The translations under genes were made by a program, and so were the position numbers. Shown here in pieces: positions 16,637-25,080 of a stretch of 42,280 nucleotides of DNA. Where the stretch lies: positions 1 to 42,280 of the forward strand of contig CAMTOK010000006.1 in NCBI GenBank assembly GCA_947074115.1, read 5' to 3'. The DNA is from an uncultured Erysipelotrichaceae bacterium. GTDB taxonomy: Bacteria > Bacillota_I > Bacilli_A > Erysipelotrichales > Coprobacillaceae. The notes under the pieces were generated by a model. That model searched no databases. It had not been told where the DNA came from and worked only from the letters and a program-made list of their open reading frames with translations. The first letter of the stretch is position 1. Each line of letters starts with the position of its first letter.

Positions 16637-16665
16637 TTGAATTCAATTACTATTTGTGTTAAAAT
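16637..16665 (+). promoter_or_regulatory. Promoter of tRNA-Arg
   Basis: TTGAAT (16637-16642), 17 bases, TAAAAT (16660-16665), with an extended TGT directly before the -10. Transcription would start only a few bases before the tRNA. Confidence 0.7.
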
Positions 16666-16674
16666 AATACTGTT

Positions 16675-16751
16675 GTCCACGTAGCTCAGCAGGATAGAGC
16701 ATCTGCCTCCTAAGCGGAAGGTCGGGGGTTCGACTCCCTTCGTGGACGCCA
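16675..16751 (+). tRNA. tRNA-Arg, anticodon CCU
   Basis: Acceptor arms GTCCACG and CGTGGAC pair fully, with discriminator G and encoded CCA. The D arm is GCTC/GAGC. The anticodon stem TCTGC/GCGGA encloses CTCCTAA, so the anticodon is CCT and it reads AGG. The T arm contains GGTTCGACTCC. It reads a rare arginine codon in low-GC Bacillota. Confidence 0.95.
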
Positions 16752-16754
16752 TTT

Positions 16755-16780
16755 CTACAGATTATGACTGTAGTTTTTTT
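16755..16780 (+). terminator. Terminator after tRNA-Arg
   Basis: CTACAG and CTGTAG (6 bp) with a 7-base loop, then seven T. Confidence 0.8.
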
Positions 16781-16811
16781 ATTTGTTCATCATATAGAGA
16801 GGTGATCAAAA

Positions 16812-17255
16812 ATGAAAATACTTATACTCTCTGATACACACAACTTAATACGTGAACAAGTGCGAGACTATTTACCCCATGTTGATTGTATTATTCATGC
16901 TGGTGATTTTAATTCACAAGCTATTCTTGATGAATTTAAATCTTATGCTAAAGTTTATGCCGTTGCAGGAAACAACGATCAACATTTAGAAGAACAATTA
17001 CCTGAAGCGTTATTTTTCACTTTAGAAAATAAAACGTTTTATATGACACATATAAAACAAGCATTACCTAAAGATTTTCATATTGATTATTATATTTATG
17101 GTCATTCACATAAGTTTGAACATGTGGAAATAGACGGAACCGTTTATTTAAATCCAGGAAGTCCTGGCCCACGTCGTTTCCGTTTAGAACTGTCTTTTGT
17201 GATTATGACAATAGAGGATAGTATTTCAATAGAAAAAATAGTTATTACTCTTTAA
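16812..17255 (+). CDS. YfcE/MJ0936-family metallophosphodiesterase
   Basis: The product is 147 aa. The calcineurin-like phosphoesterase ligands are all visible: LSDTHN (residues 6-11), HAGDF, GNND, THI and GHSHKFE, followed by the family's LNPGSPGPRR tail. Members are small cytosolic manganese-dependent phosphodiesterases of uncertain natural substrate; some act on 2',3'-cyclic nucleotides in vitro. GAGAGGTGATCAAAA precedes the ATG. It is the only gene after the tRNA terminator on this strand. Its 3' end overlaps the converging hypothetical gene by 4 bases. Confidence 0.85.
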   Translation: MKILILSDTHNLIREQVRDYLPHVDCIIHAGDFNSQAILDEFKSYAKVYAVAGNNDQHLEEQLPEALFFTLENKTFYMTHIKQALPKDFHIDYYIYGHSHKFEHVEIDGTVYLNPGSPGPRRFRLELSFVIMTIEDSISIEKIVITL

Positions 17256-17713
17256 CGTTGTTCTAAATAGATATAAATAAACACAATAAGAAAACATATG
17301 GAAAGAACTTCCCAATACATCATGCTTTCTGTGTTTGATGATGGTAAAATACCAGTATTTCTATTTGAATTGTTATTCCACGCTGTGTTAATAATCATAG
17401 GATGTGTCACAAAAAACTCTGTTGTTTCGTAATATAATGATAATGAATTAACTTCACCTTTTGTATTTGAAAGCATCAAAGCTAATGTCTGCGTTTGCAA
17501 TCCAAGTGAATCCTTAATATACACTTCATCCTTATTTTCTAAATACGAGTGAGAATCAAATAATAAATTCGATCCACTATTCACTTCATTCACTTGTTTT
17601 AAGTCAACATATTCAAACGCGCGTGTTGGTTCACTCATAAAAGTTAAAATCAAAGTGACAATAATCGTAACAATTAAAAATAGACTAAATATAACAGGTC
17701 TTCCTTTATTCAT
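17252..17713 (-). CDS. Hypothetical membrane protein with N- and C-terminal helices
   Basis: The product is 153 aa and unrecognised. A hydrophobic helix spans about residues 7-26 (VIFSLFLIVTIIVTLILTF). A polar domain of about 100 residues follows, and a second helix comes just before the C-terminus (YWEVLSICFLIVFIYIYLEQR). It could be a two-pass membrane protein with an extracellular loop. GAGGAGGATACAA precedes the ATG. Neither neighbour suggests a function: it converges on the phosphodiesterase and lies downstream of the metal-regulator terminator. Confidence 0.65.
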   Translation of the reverse strand: MNKGRPVIFSLFLIVTIIVTLILTFMSEPTRAFEYVDLKQVNEVNSGSNLLFDSHSYLENKDEVYIKDSLGLQTQTLALMLSNTKGEVNSLSLYYETTEFFVTHPMIINTAWNNNSNRNTGILPSSNTESMMYWEVLSICFLIVFIYIYLEQR

Positions 17714-17792
17714 TTGTATCCTCCTCTCTTTTCGTCTCCATATATAATATGCCTAGATTCAAAAAGGGTGTAGTTATCAAGCCACTGTTCTT

Positions 17793-17827
17793 ATAAAAAG
17801 AAAAATCTATCTTAACGATAGATTTTT
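17793..17827 (-). terminator. Terminator of the MntR-like gene
   Basis: Minus strand: AAAAATCTATC and GATAGATTTTT (11 bp) with a 5-base loop holding the TAA stop (17812-17814), then CTTTTT. Confidence 0.8.
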
Positions 17828-18243
17828 TTTATAACATCTATAAACACTTCAATATTTAAAATTGTTTCTCTAGTAAAGAAGTGTTCTATTTTTTCAACTT
17901 GAACGAGTTCATCCTCTGAATGGTTGATCAAACATAAAAGTTCATGAAGCGTTTTATGCCGATACACAAGATATTCCCCTTCTTTGATCCCTTTTTCAGT
18001 TATAATAATATCTCTGTATTTTTCAAAGTATACATATCCCTTGTCATGCAAAGTATGAATAAGCTTTGTCGCTGATGAAGGTTTAACATTTAACTCTAAT
18101 GATACATCTTTTACCCTGACACGATCTTGTTTTAAGTACAATCGATAAATCATTTCTAAATAATCTTCCATAGCTGGTGTTAACTCATTTTGTTCACATA
18201 ATTGATATCCTTTAAGAGTGTAATAATGACTGTGATGTTCCAT
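17812..18243 (-). CDS. DtxR/MntR-family metal-dependent repressor
   Basis: The product is 143 aa. A GTG seven codons upstream is possible, but AAAGGAG lies correctly placed for the ATG at 18243. A winged helix-turn-helix (about residues 25-85) is followed by the iron-dependent dimerisation domain. Metal ligands of MntR are conserved: D27 and E30 in AMEDYLEMIY, H96 in YLVYRH, and E117, E120 and H121 in VEKIEHF. There is no C-terminal SH3 domain, so it is MntR-sized. It is divergent from feoAB over a 98-bp region with an inverted repeat, so it plausibly represses the Feo iron system and itself. Fe versus Mn specificity is not decidable here. Confidence 0.88.
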   Translation of the reverse strand: MEHHSHYYTLKGYQLCEQNELTPAMEDYLEMIYRLYLKQDRVRVKDVSLELNVKPSSATKLIHTLHDKGYVYFEKYRDIIITEKGIKEGEYLVYRHKTLHELLCLINHSEDELVQVEKIEHFFTRETILNIEVFIDVIKKIYR

Positions 18244-18292
18244 AAGTGTGTTCTCCTTTGTCACACATTTGTCCTTTTTGACATAATGTAAA

Positions 18293-18322
18293 TTGGGATA
18301 AAAAGTTTCCTTATCCTAAAAT
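18293..18322 (+). promoter_or_regulatory. feoAB promoter with overlapping inverted-repeat operator
   Basis: TTGGGA (18293-18298), 18 bases, TAAAAT (18317-18322). An inverted repeat TTGGGATAA (18293-18301) / TTATCCTAA (18311-18319), 8 of 9 bases symmetrical with a 9-base centre, covers the spacer. It is a good candidate site for the divergent MntR-like repressor. A nearby TTGACA (18278-18283) could be an alternative -35, but no -10 fits it well. Confidence 0.5.
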
Positions 18323-18341
18323 ATTAGAAAAGGACGTTATT

Positions 18342-18593
18342 ATGAATCAATTCGAAAATTTAAATTGTCTCAACATCGGCGACAAAGGAAAAATTCTTCA
18401 ATTAAATTCTACCGGCGCTATCCGTAGACGCCTCCTAGATATAGGTTTGATCAATGATACTGTAGTTGAATGTGTTGGGAAAAGCCCAAGTGGAGACCCT
18501 TGCGCTTATTCTATTCGTGGTGCAATTATTGCAATTCGCCATGAAGATTGTGAAAACATCATTATCGATAGACACCCTAAGGGGTCTTCATAA
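18342..18593 (+). CDS. feoA: Ferrous iron transport protein A
   Basis: The product is 83 aa, a small SH3-like cytosolic protein. GDKGKILQLNSTGAIRRRLLDIGLINDTVVECVGKSPSGDP (spread over residues 13-53) gives the FeoA pattern of a glycine turn, the RRRLLDIGL helix and a hydrophobic strand. It is thought to bind the FeoB membrane gate. Its TAA stop shares one base with the feoB ATG (TAATG), so the two are translationally coupled. AAAAGGACGTT precedes its ATG. The upstream operator suggests iron or manganese control. Confidence 0.93.
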   Translation: MNQFENLNCLNIGDKGKILQLNSTGAIRRRLLDIGLINDTVVECVGKSPSGDPCAYSIRGAIIAIRHEDCENIIIDRHPKGSS

Positions 18594-20731
18594 TGGGACT
18601 CACAAATCAACAAGTTGGTATGAATGTTATTGACTCTGACTTAGAAATCGTTAAAAATTCACCTGATGATATTGTTGTTGCCCTCGCTGGTAACCCAAAT
18701 GTCGGTAAGAGCACAGTCTTTAACGCTCTTACCGGAATGAATCAGCATACAGGTAACTGGCCTGGTAAAACAGTTGCCAATGCACAAGGTAGTCATTCAA
18801 CTGATGAATTTGATTATGTTCTTGTTGATATTCCAGGAACATACTCACTTATGGCTCATTCTGCTGAAGAAGAAGTCGCAAGAAACTTTCTATGTTTTGG
18901 TGAACCAAACTTAATTGTTGTTGTCTGTGATGCAACATGTTTAGAAAGAAATTTAAACTTAGTTTTACAAACACTAGAAATCACATCACAAGTGATTGTC
19001 TGTGTTAATCTTTATGATGAAGCAATAAAAAAGAATATTCACGTTGATTTGGATGCTTTATCAAAAGAACTTGGTGTTCCCGTAGTGAGTACTGTTGCAC
19101 GTCGAAAGAATTCACTCAATAAATTAACCAAATGTATGGATGATACGGTTAATAACCCTCCCCAAAATCAAAGCCGTGTTATCTATCCAGACGTGATTGA
19201 AGACGCTATTGCTATTGTTCAACCTGTTATTGAAGAACAATTTGGTAACAAACTCAATACACGATGGTTAAGTTTGAAGTTATTAGATCAAGATGACTCA
19301 TTAATCCATGAAGTTAATGCGTATTATGAATGTGATTGTCTTGAAAACCCAGTATTAAAACAAGCACTAAAACGTGCTCAAGTCTTGTTAAAAGATAATG
19401 AGATATTTAATGATCAATTAAAAGATATCATTGTCTCTTCGATTGTAGAAAAAGCACAAGAAATAGCTAAAGAAACAGTTTCATTTGATCAATCTTCTTA
19501 TGATAAGAAAGACCGTAGGTTAGATCGTTTCTTTACAAGTAAATGGACTGGTTATCCTATTATGATTCTATTATTAGCTCTTGTTTTTTGGATTACAATT
19601 ACCGGATCAAATGTCCCTTCAACCCTTTTATCAAACTTTCTATTTGGTATAGAAGATAAGATAACGGATATATTTATGTATTTTAATGCACCTTCTTGGT
19701 TACATGGTTTTCTTGTTCTTGGAGTCTACCGTGTGCTTGCATGGGTTGTCTCAGTTATGTTACCACCGATGGCCATCTTCTTCCCTTTGTTTACACTATT
19801 AGAAGACTTTGGTTATCTCCCCCGTATCGCATATAATTTAGACAAACCATTCAAGAAATGTTGTGCATGTGGTAAACAAGCATTAACAATGTGTATGGGA
19901 TTTGGCTGTAACGCTGCCGGTATTATCGGTTGTCGTATCATTGATTCTCCTAGAGAAAGATTATTAGCCATCATAACAAATAACTTTGTTCCATGTAATG
20001 GCCGTTTCCCAACATTAATAGCGATGATTTCTATGTTCTTTATTGGATCAGCAGGTTTGTCTTCATCAATCATCTCTGCTCTTTTATTAACTGGAATTAT
20101 CTTAGTCGGTATCTTCTTTACCTTCTTATCTACAAAAATACTCTCAAAAACAGTTCTTAAGGGTGTGCCTTCTTCTTTTACTCTAGAACTCCCTCCCTAT
20201 AGAAAACCACAAATAGGGAAAGTTATTGTGAGATCAATATTTGACAGAACGCTCTTTGTCTTAGGACGTGCAATTATTATCGCCATTCCAGCCGGTGCAC
20301 TTATTTGGCTCATGGCCAATATAACTCTTGGTGATATAAGTCTACTTGCTCATTGTAGCAATGCACTCGATCCGTTTGCACGTCTCATTGGATTGGACGG
20401 TGTCATTCTCATAGCATTTATTCTTGGGTTCCCCGCTAATGAAATTGTCATCCCAATCATTATAATGGCTTATCTAGCACAAGGAAGCTTAATAGAATTT
20501 GAAAGTCTCGTTGAAATGAAACAACTCTTTGTCTTAAATGGATGGACATGGTTAACTGCATTAAACGTTATGTTATTTTCACTATTGCATTGGCCTTGTT
20601 CAACAACTATACTCACAATAAAAAAAGAAACAAACAGTTGGAAATGGACCGCACTCTCTTTCCTTCTACCAACTCTAACAGGAATTATTATTTGTTTTAT
20701 TGTGACACAAATTGGGACATTGTTCTTATAA
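18593..20731 (+). CDS. feoB: Ferrous iron transporter B
   Basis: The product is 712 aa. An N-terminal GTPase domain carries G1 GNPNVGKST (33-41), the G2 region GNWPGKT (54-60), G3 DIPGTYS (79-85) and G4 NLYD (139-142). A helical GDI-like linker follows to about residue 300. About eight membrane helices then include two Gate domains, with the cysteine-rich KKCCACGKQALTMCMGFGCN stretch and SPRERLLAIITNNFVPCNGRFP. It imports Fe2+ across the cytoplasmic membrane under anaerobic conditions. The protein ends without the separate FeoC or Cys-rich FeoB-associated protein usually seen in some Bacillota. Confidence 0.96.
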   Translation: MGLTNQQVGMNVIDSDLEIVKNSPDDIVVALAGNPNVGKSTVFNALTGMNQHTGNWPGKTVANAQGSHSTDEFDYVLVDIPGTYSLMAHSAEEEVARNFLCFGEPNLIVVVCDATCLERNLNLVLQTLEITSQVIVCVNLYDEAIKKNIHVDLDALSKELGVPVVSTVARRKNSLNKLTKCMDDTVNNPPQNQSRVIYPDVIEDAIAIVQPVIEEQFGNKLNTRWLSLKLLDQDDSLIHEVNAYYECDCLENPVLKQALKRAQVLLKDNEIFNDQLKDIIVSSIVEKAQEIAKETVSFDQSSYDKKDRRLDRFFTSKWTGYPIMILLLALVFWITITGSNVPSTLLSNFLFGIEDKITDIFMYFNAPSWLHGFLVLGVYRVLAWVVSVMLPPMAIFFPLFTLLEDFGYLPRIAYNLDKPFKKCCACGKQALTMCMGFGCNAAGIIGCRIIDSPRERLLAIITNNFVPCNGRFPTLIAMISMFFIGSAGLSSSIISALLLTGIILVGIFFTFLSTKILSKTVLKGVPSSFTLELPPYRKPQIGKVIVRSIFDRTLFVLGRAIIIAIPAGALIWLMANITLGDISLLAHCSNALDPFARLIGLDGVILIAFILGFPANEIVIPIIIMAYLAQGSLIEFESLVEMKQLFVLNGWTWLTALNVMLFSLLHWPCSTTILTIKKETNSWKWTALSFLLPTLTGIIICFIVTQIGTLFL

Positions 20732-20741
20732 TATAAACAAA

Positions 20742-20806
20742 AAGAGGTGTTTATCATGTTATTTCGTATAGAAATGACAGAGTCTAACACCCCTTTTTCT
20801 TTCATA
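20742..20806 (+). terminator. Structured terminator after feoB
   Basis: An outer stem GGTGTT/AACACC encloses a 9-bp inner hairpin (TGTTATTTC/GAAATGACA, one G-U pair), followed by CCTTTTTCTTTC. It probably ends the feo transcript. A 29-codon ORF (20756-20845) with AGAGGTG upstream runs through it. Confidence 0.6.
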
Positions 20807-20828
20807 TTCCTAAAATTGTTAATACATA

Positions 20829-20857
20829 TCGACATCGCGTTTTGAATATCTTATAAT
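20829..20857 (+). promoter_or_regulatory. Promoter of the diguanylate cyclase gene
   Basis: TCGACA (20829-20834), 17 bases, TATAAT (20852-20857), 25 bases before the ATG. Confidence 0.6.
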
Positions 20858-20882
20858 AAACGTAATTATCGGAGGTGATGCA

Positions 20883-22016
20883 ATGACATGGATCAAGAAG
20901 TACTTATTACTTGGATTTTCATCGAGTCAAATTAAAGATGTCAGAGATGACCTTAATCGTGATAACTTATTGATTGCCAAAAACATTATTTACTTACTCA
21001 TTGTCTTATTGTTCGGTATGTTACTCTTCTATCAATTACTTGATAATTTAGCTATAAGAAATATAATATGTTCTTTTGGTATCTTGTCTTTGGTTATTCT
21101 TTTGATTATTATTGATCAAACATTAAAATCTAATGTAATAACAACAATAAAAACAGATCTTTTAATATTAACACTCACATGGTTATGTTTTTCTACTTCT
21201 ATTTATCTAGGAACATTTGCATCTCCCGATGCTTTGGCCGTTGCTCCGATATGGATGTTCTTCTTCATTATACTTGTATTTAATCAATTGCCTCAAAGCA
21301 ATTTAATAACAATACTTGTTGCTTTTTTCTTATTTGCCTATTGTAGTTATTTAACAAAGGATACTTATAATTTCCAATATGATTGCTTACATGGTGCGAC
21401 ATCATTGCTTGCTTCACTTTATATGTCTTGGGTAAAATCAAAAATAAAAATCGAAAACCTTATCTCACTACACAATGTTAGGAGTAGTCATAACGCAGCT
21501 ATTATGAGTTATTATGAACAAGAAAAAGAAGTTGTAGAATTAAGACAACGTGTTGATTATGATGAATTAACAGGCTTTTATAATAAAGATACATTTAGAA
21601 AGAAAGTGAGATCAATTATACAAGATCACTCTCATGAACAACATGTTCTTATTTGTTCAGATCTTAATCACTTTAAACAAATAAATGACTCGTTTGGTCA
21701 TTTATTTGGTGATAAAACATTAAAAGGTACCGCTGATATGATACGTTCTATTATGGGACCTCAGTGTTTACTGGGTCGCTTTGGAGGAGATGAATTTGTT
21801 ATGTTCTTTAGCGGTGTGACAGCACTTGAAGATATAGAGAAAAAAATCGAGTTACTCTCAAAAGAAAGTCATAAAACATATGATAATGGTAAAACCAAAC
21901 AACATATCTCTCTTGCTCTTGGTTATAGTACTTATCCTCATGATGGGACAACTTATGCTGAATTGTTTGAGATTGCCGATGAACGTGTTTATGACAATAA
22001 AAATAGATATCGATAA
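20883..22016 (+). CDS. Membrane-bound diguanylate cyclase (GGDEF)
   Basis: The product is 377 aa. Six hydrophobic helices occupy about residues 31-185. A short coiled linker (YEQEKEVVELRQRVDYDELTGFYNK) leads into the GGDEF domain (about 215-377). The catalytic motif is intact, GRFGGDEF with GGDEF at 301-305, and the preceding SDLNHFKQINDSFGHLFGD binds GTP and metal. The RxxD inhibitory site normally five residues before GGDEF is absent (GPQC stands there), so product inhibition is unlikely. No EAL or HD-GYP phosphodiesterase or PilZ effector lies in the window. CGGAGGTGATGCA precedes the ATG. It stands alone. Confidence 0.92.
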   Translation: MTWIKKYLLLGFSSSQIKDVRDDLNRDNLLIAKNIIYLLIVLLFGMLLFYQLLDNLAIRNIICSFGILSLVILLIIIDQTLKSNVITTIKTDLLILTLTWLCFSTSIYLGTFASPDALAVAPIWMFFFIILVFNQLPQSNLITILVAFFLFAYCSYLTKDTYNFQYDCLHGATSLLASLYMSWVKSKIKIENLISLHNVRSSHNAAIMSYYEQEKEVVELRQRVDYDELTGFYNKDTFRKKVRSIIQDHSHEQHVLICSDLNHFKQINDSFGHLFGDKTLKGTADMIRSIMGPQCLLGRFGGDEFVMFFSGVTALEDIEKKIELLSKESHKTYDNGKTKQHISLALGYSTYPHDGTTYAELFEIADERVYDNKNRYR

Positions 22017-22040
22017 AAAAGAACCTTTCGGTTCTTTTTT
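22015..22040. terminator. Bidirectional terminator between GGDEF gene and oxdC
   Basis: AAAAAAGAACC and GGTTCTTTTTT form an 11-bp stem around TTTC. T runs follow on both strands. It touches both stop codons. Confidence 0.85.
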
Positions 22041-23335
22041 TAATGATCTTCTTCAGCACGGCATGTAGGATCTTTAACTTTATAATCAAAGTTCTTAAAG
22101 TATTGTACATTTTGTGGTGTACTGTCTGCACTAGGGAATTCAAATCCAGGATACTTAACAACTGGATTACTACGTTTTCCAACGTTATTTAAGAATTCAT
22201 CAGATAAATTCAAACATGTTTTTACAACTTCATTAGGTGTCATGGCAATCCATTGAGCTAATGATATATCAGAGAAATGTTTACTATTGAAGACTTCTAA
22301 GAAGATTAATGGTTCATCTCCAATATTTTGTATATAGTGGAAACTTCCCACTGGTACATATCCAACATCTCCAGCTTGATAATTAAATGTTCTTGCTTTT
22401 GGTCCAGGTTTGAAAACAGTCATACGACCTTTTCCTTGAATATAATACTGTAATTCATCATTGTTAGAATGCCAGTGAATTTCTCTCATTGCACCTGGTT
22501 CTATTTCAACTAGTGCTGCTGCAATCGTTGTACATGCTGGGAAATTACTGTGGTCAAGAATTCTAACTGTTCCACCATCACCTTTTAATGGTTCAAGGTG
22601 AATCATTTCATGCTTATAAGTATTTGGAACTTTCCCTGTAGGCGAAGGGACAGTTTGTTCCTCTATTGTTCCAGTTGGTACAGGTTCTGTAATATAAACT
22701 TCTTTGTCAGGAATGTGTGCGAATTCACTTTCTGGACAGCCAAAGTTTGCTGATAAGACATCCATTGGCATATGTGAGAAGAGTTCTGATATAGAGAAAG
22801 TATTGTCTTCTGAATAGCTTCCCTTATCAAAAATTAATAAAAATTCTGTTCCTTCTTCTAATCCTTGAATTGAGTGGGGTATATTTTTGGGGAAGATCCA
22901 ACCTTCACCTGGTTTACAGTCAGCGATAAAATTTCTACCCATTTCATCTACTGCTGTTACCCTAGCTGTTCCTTGTAAAACAAATGCCCATTCACTTTGT
23001 AAATGTGTATGCATCTCTCTTACACCAGGGGCCAAACACATATCGACGATAGCGAGTGTATCATCTATTGGTAATTCTCTTTGCGTCACTTCACGTGACC
23101 AACCACCAGCCTTTATAATCATATGAGAATCACTCATTGAGAATTTTAGGTTTGGCAACAAACCAAAATCTGTTGCTGGTGGGACAAGCATATCTGGATT
23201 TTGTCTGTCTCGTTCGACATTACGCGGACCCAAATCTAAAGCACCGGCACCATCACTTCGTATTGGTTCAGGTGTCGTTGCTACTTTTAACTGATCTAAT
23301 TTTTCTTGCATTCGTTCGTGAAATTGTCTGTTCAT
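22040..23335 (-). CDS. oxdC: Oxalate decarboxylase (bicupin)
   Basis: The product is 431 aa with two cupin domains. It converts oxalate to formate and CO2 using manganese. The first site has H109, H111, E115 and H154 (EMHTHLQSEW, NIPHSIQG); the second has H287, H289, E294 and H333 (REIHWHSNNDELQYY, GSFHYIQN). The lid loop reads SEDNT (175-179) against SENST in the Bacillus enzyme; the lid glutamate (E176), which favours decarboxylase over oxidase chemistry, is kept. There is no signal peptide, so it is cytosolic. It starts 66 bases after a SulP permease on the same strand. AAAAGGAGAACCGT precedes the ATG. Confidence 0.93.
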   Translation of the reverse strand: MNRQFHERMQEKLDQLKVATTPEPIRSDGAGALDLGPRNVERDRQNPDMLVPPATDFGLLPNLKFSMSDSHMIIKAGGWSREVTQRELPIDDTLAIVDMCLAPGVREMHTHLQSEWAFVLQGTARVTAVDEMGRNFIADCKPGEGWIFPKNIPHSIQGLEEGTEFLLIFDKGSYSEDNTFSISELFSHMPMDVLSANFGCPESEFAHIPDKEVYITEPVPTGTIEEQTVPSPTGKVPNTYKHEMIHLEPLKGDGGTVRILDHSNFPACTTIAAALVEIEPGAMREIHWHSNNDELQYYIQGKGRMTVFKPGPKARTFNYQAGDVGYVPVGSFHYIQNIGDEPLIFLEVFNSKHFSDISLAQWIAMTPNEVVKTCLNLSDEFLNNVGKRSNPVVKYPGFEFPSADSTPQNVQYFKNFDYKVKDPTCRAEEDH

Positions 23336-23401
23336 ACGGTTCTCCTTTTTTATTCATTATTCCGTATAAAGTGACAAATAAACAATTTCATTTAAAATAT
23401 T

Positions 23402-25003
23402 TTAACTATTATTTATATTCTCTAATGCTTCAATAACATCCCAGCATACATAATCGTGATCCAATTGTAAACGAGAGAGTTGTGTTTTAACATTCTTCTG
23501 TAATCCTGTTAAATACAGCGTGACATCATCATGAATACATAACTTCAAACAATCTCTTAACTCATCAACTGCAGAGTCATCAATTGTAGGAACCCCGCGC
23601 ATTGAAAGAATAATATAGGAATGATCTTTTAATAATGGTTTCATGCATCTTGTCAATTGACCTTGATTTCCAAAGAACATAGGTCCACTCACATATATAA
23701 CCTTAATATCCTTATAATGATTAACATGGAAAGACAACTCTTCAGTGCGAACATCTCTGACTTCCATATCTAAAGAAATATTATTTAAAACAAATAAGAT
23801 GACAGAGATAAAGAGACCCAACATGATTGAGATTGTTAAATCAAAGAATAGTGTTGATATAACAGTGACTAAGAATTGTGCTATTGGCGTTTTTACTTTT
23901 TGTTGAAATAATCTTTTAATTTGTTCCCAATTATTCATTCTAAAAGATATAACAATTAATACACCAGATAGTGCTGCTAAAGGAATTTGAGCTAAAAACG
24001 GACCAAATAAGACGATCGCAACAATAATTGTGATTGATTGAACAAAAGAAACGATTCTTGTTTTCCCATGAGTTTGGATTCCCATATTTGTTCTTGCTAT
24101 TGCACCAGTTGTTGTAATTCCTCCAAAGAAAGGAATAATCATATTGGCGATTGCTTGTGAAAATAAGTCTTTATGTATTGTCGCATCACACTCTTTTTGT
24201 TTTGCTCCTGAGACAGAACATAATAATGTTTGTATCATAACCAGTACTGCTAATGATAAAGACGGAATCAACAGTTCAAAAACCTGATTGAAGTTTACTG
24301 AAAATAAAGACAATCTCACACTTGGTATAATTGTTGCTGAAATATAGCCAACTGTTGGTATATCAATATGAAAGAGTTGCGTTACGCATAACATAATGAT
24401 AATGACACCTAAGGGTGCTGGAATTATCTTTGCAAATTTCTTGGGATATATTAACATACAGATCATACTGATAACCCCTATTCCAATTGCATAAAGTGAA
24501 TATTGGCTTTGGTTAAATACAGATAAAATTTTCATAAATGCATTTTGTCCTGTAGTCGTTATCCCAAAAAAGTTATTGAGTTGTAATGTAAAGATTTGGA
24601 TTGCAATTCCACCCGTGAATCCTAAAACAATATTAGATGGGATAAAACTAACAATCTTTCCTAACTTTAATAATGACGCTATTAATAATAAAACACCACA
24701 GAGAAAACAAGAAAGCAAAACTCCTGGTAATCCATGTGAAATGCCCACATTTATGAGAACTGCTGCCATTGCACCTGTTGGACCACTTATGACATAACCG
24801 CCACCTAGTGAGCCTACGATAAATCCAGCGAGTAAAGCCGTTAACAACCCTGTTGCTCCATCAACACCGCTACTTACCCCAAAGGCAATAGATAGTGGAA
24901 TTGAAATAGCACCAACGCTAATACCTGATATGACATCCTTGATCAAATCTTCTTTATGATAATTATTAAATTCATTTCTTATATTTTGTATGTACGAGCT
25001 CAT
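23402..25003 (-). CDS. SulP (SLC26) family anion permease with STAS domain
   Basis: The product is 533 aa. Membrane helices run from about residue 25 to 420, with the SulP pattern VGAISIPLSIAFG and GGYVISGPTGAMAAVL in the first core helices. A cytosolic STAS domain occupies about 430-533 (KVIYVSGPMFFGNQGQL, SMRGVPTIDDSAVDEL). SulP proteins move sulfate, bicarbonate, dicarboxylates or oxalate. It sits immediately upstream of oxdC with no terminator between them, which points to oxalate uptake or oxalate/formate exchange. cysE two units away leaves sulfate as an alternative. GAGGTGATTTA precedes the ATG. Confidence 0.9.
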   Translation of the reverse strand: MSSYIQNIRNEFNNYHKEDLIKDVISGISVGAISIPLSIAFGVSSGVDGATGLLTALLAGFIVGSLGGGYVISGPTGAMAAVLINVGISHGLPGVLLSCFLCGVLLLIASLLKLGKIVSFIPSNIVLGFTGGIAIQIFTLQLNNFFGITTTGQNAFMKILSVFNQSQYSLYAIGIGVISMICMLIYPKKFAKIIPAPLGVIIIMLCVTQLFHIDIPTVGYISATIIPSVRLSLFSVNFNQVFELLIPSLSLAVLVMIQTLLCSVSGAKQKECDATIHKDLFSQAIANMIIPFFGGITTTGAIARTNMGIQTHGKTRIVSFVQSITIIVAIVLFGPFLAQIPLAALSGVLIVISFRMNNWEQIKRLFQQKVKTPIAQFLVTVISTLFFDLTISIMLGLFISVILFVLNNISLDMEVRDVRTEELSFHVNHYKDIKVIYVSGPMFFGNQGQLTRCMKPLLKDHSYIILSMRGVPTIDDSAVDELRDCLKLCIHDDVTLYLTGLQKNVKTQLSRLQLDHDYVCWDVIEALENINNS

Positions 25004-25022
25004 TAAATCACCTCAATTCACC

Positions 25023-25050
25023 ATTATAGTATTATTTTTTCTAAATACAA
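25023..25050 (-). promoter_or_regulatory. Promoter of sulP-oxdC
   Basis: Minus strand: TTGTAT (25045-25050), 16 bases, TATAAT (25023-25028). Confidence 0.65.
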
Positions 25051-25080
25051 GAAAAAAAGATATGCTATGATAGCATATCT
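25051..25080 (-). terminator. Terminator of the 61-aa gene
   Basis: Minus strand: AGATATGCTA and TAGCATATCT (10 bp) with a 3-base loop, then a T run. The TAG stop at 25065-25067 is in the stem. Confidence 0.85.
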
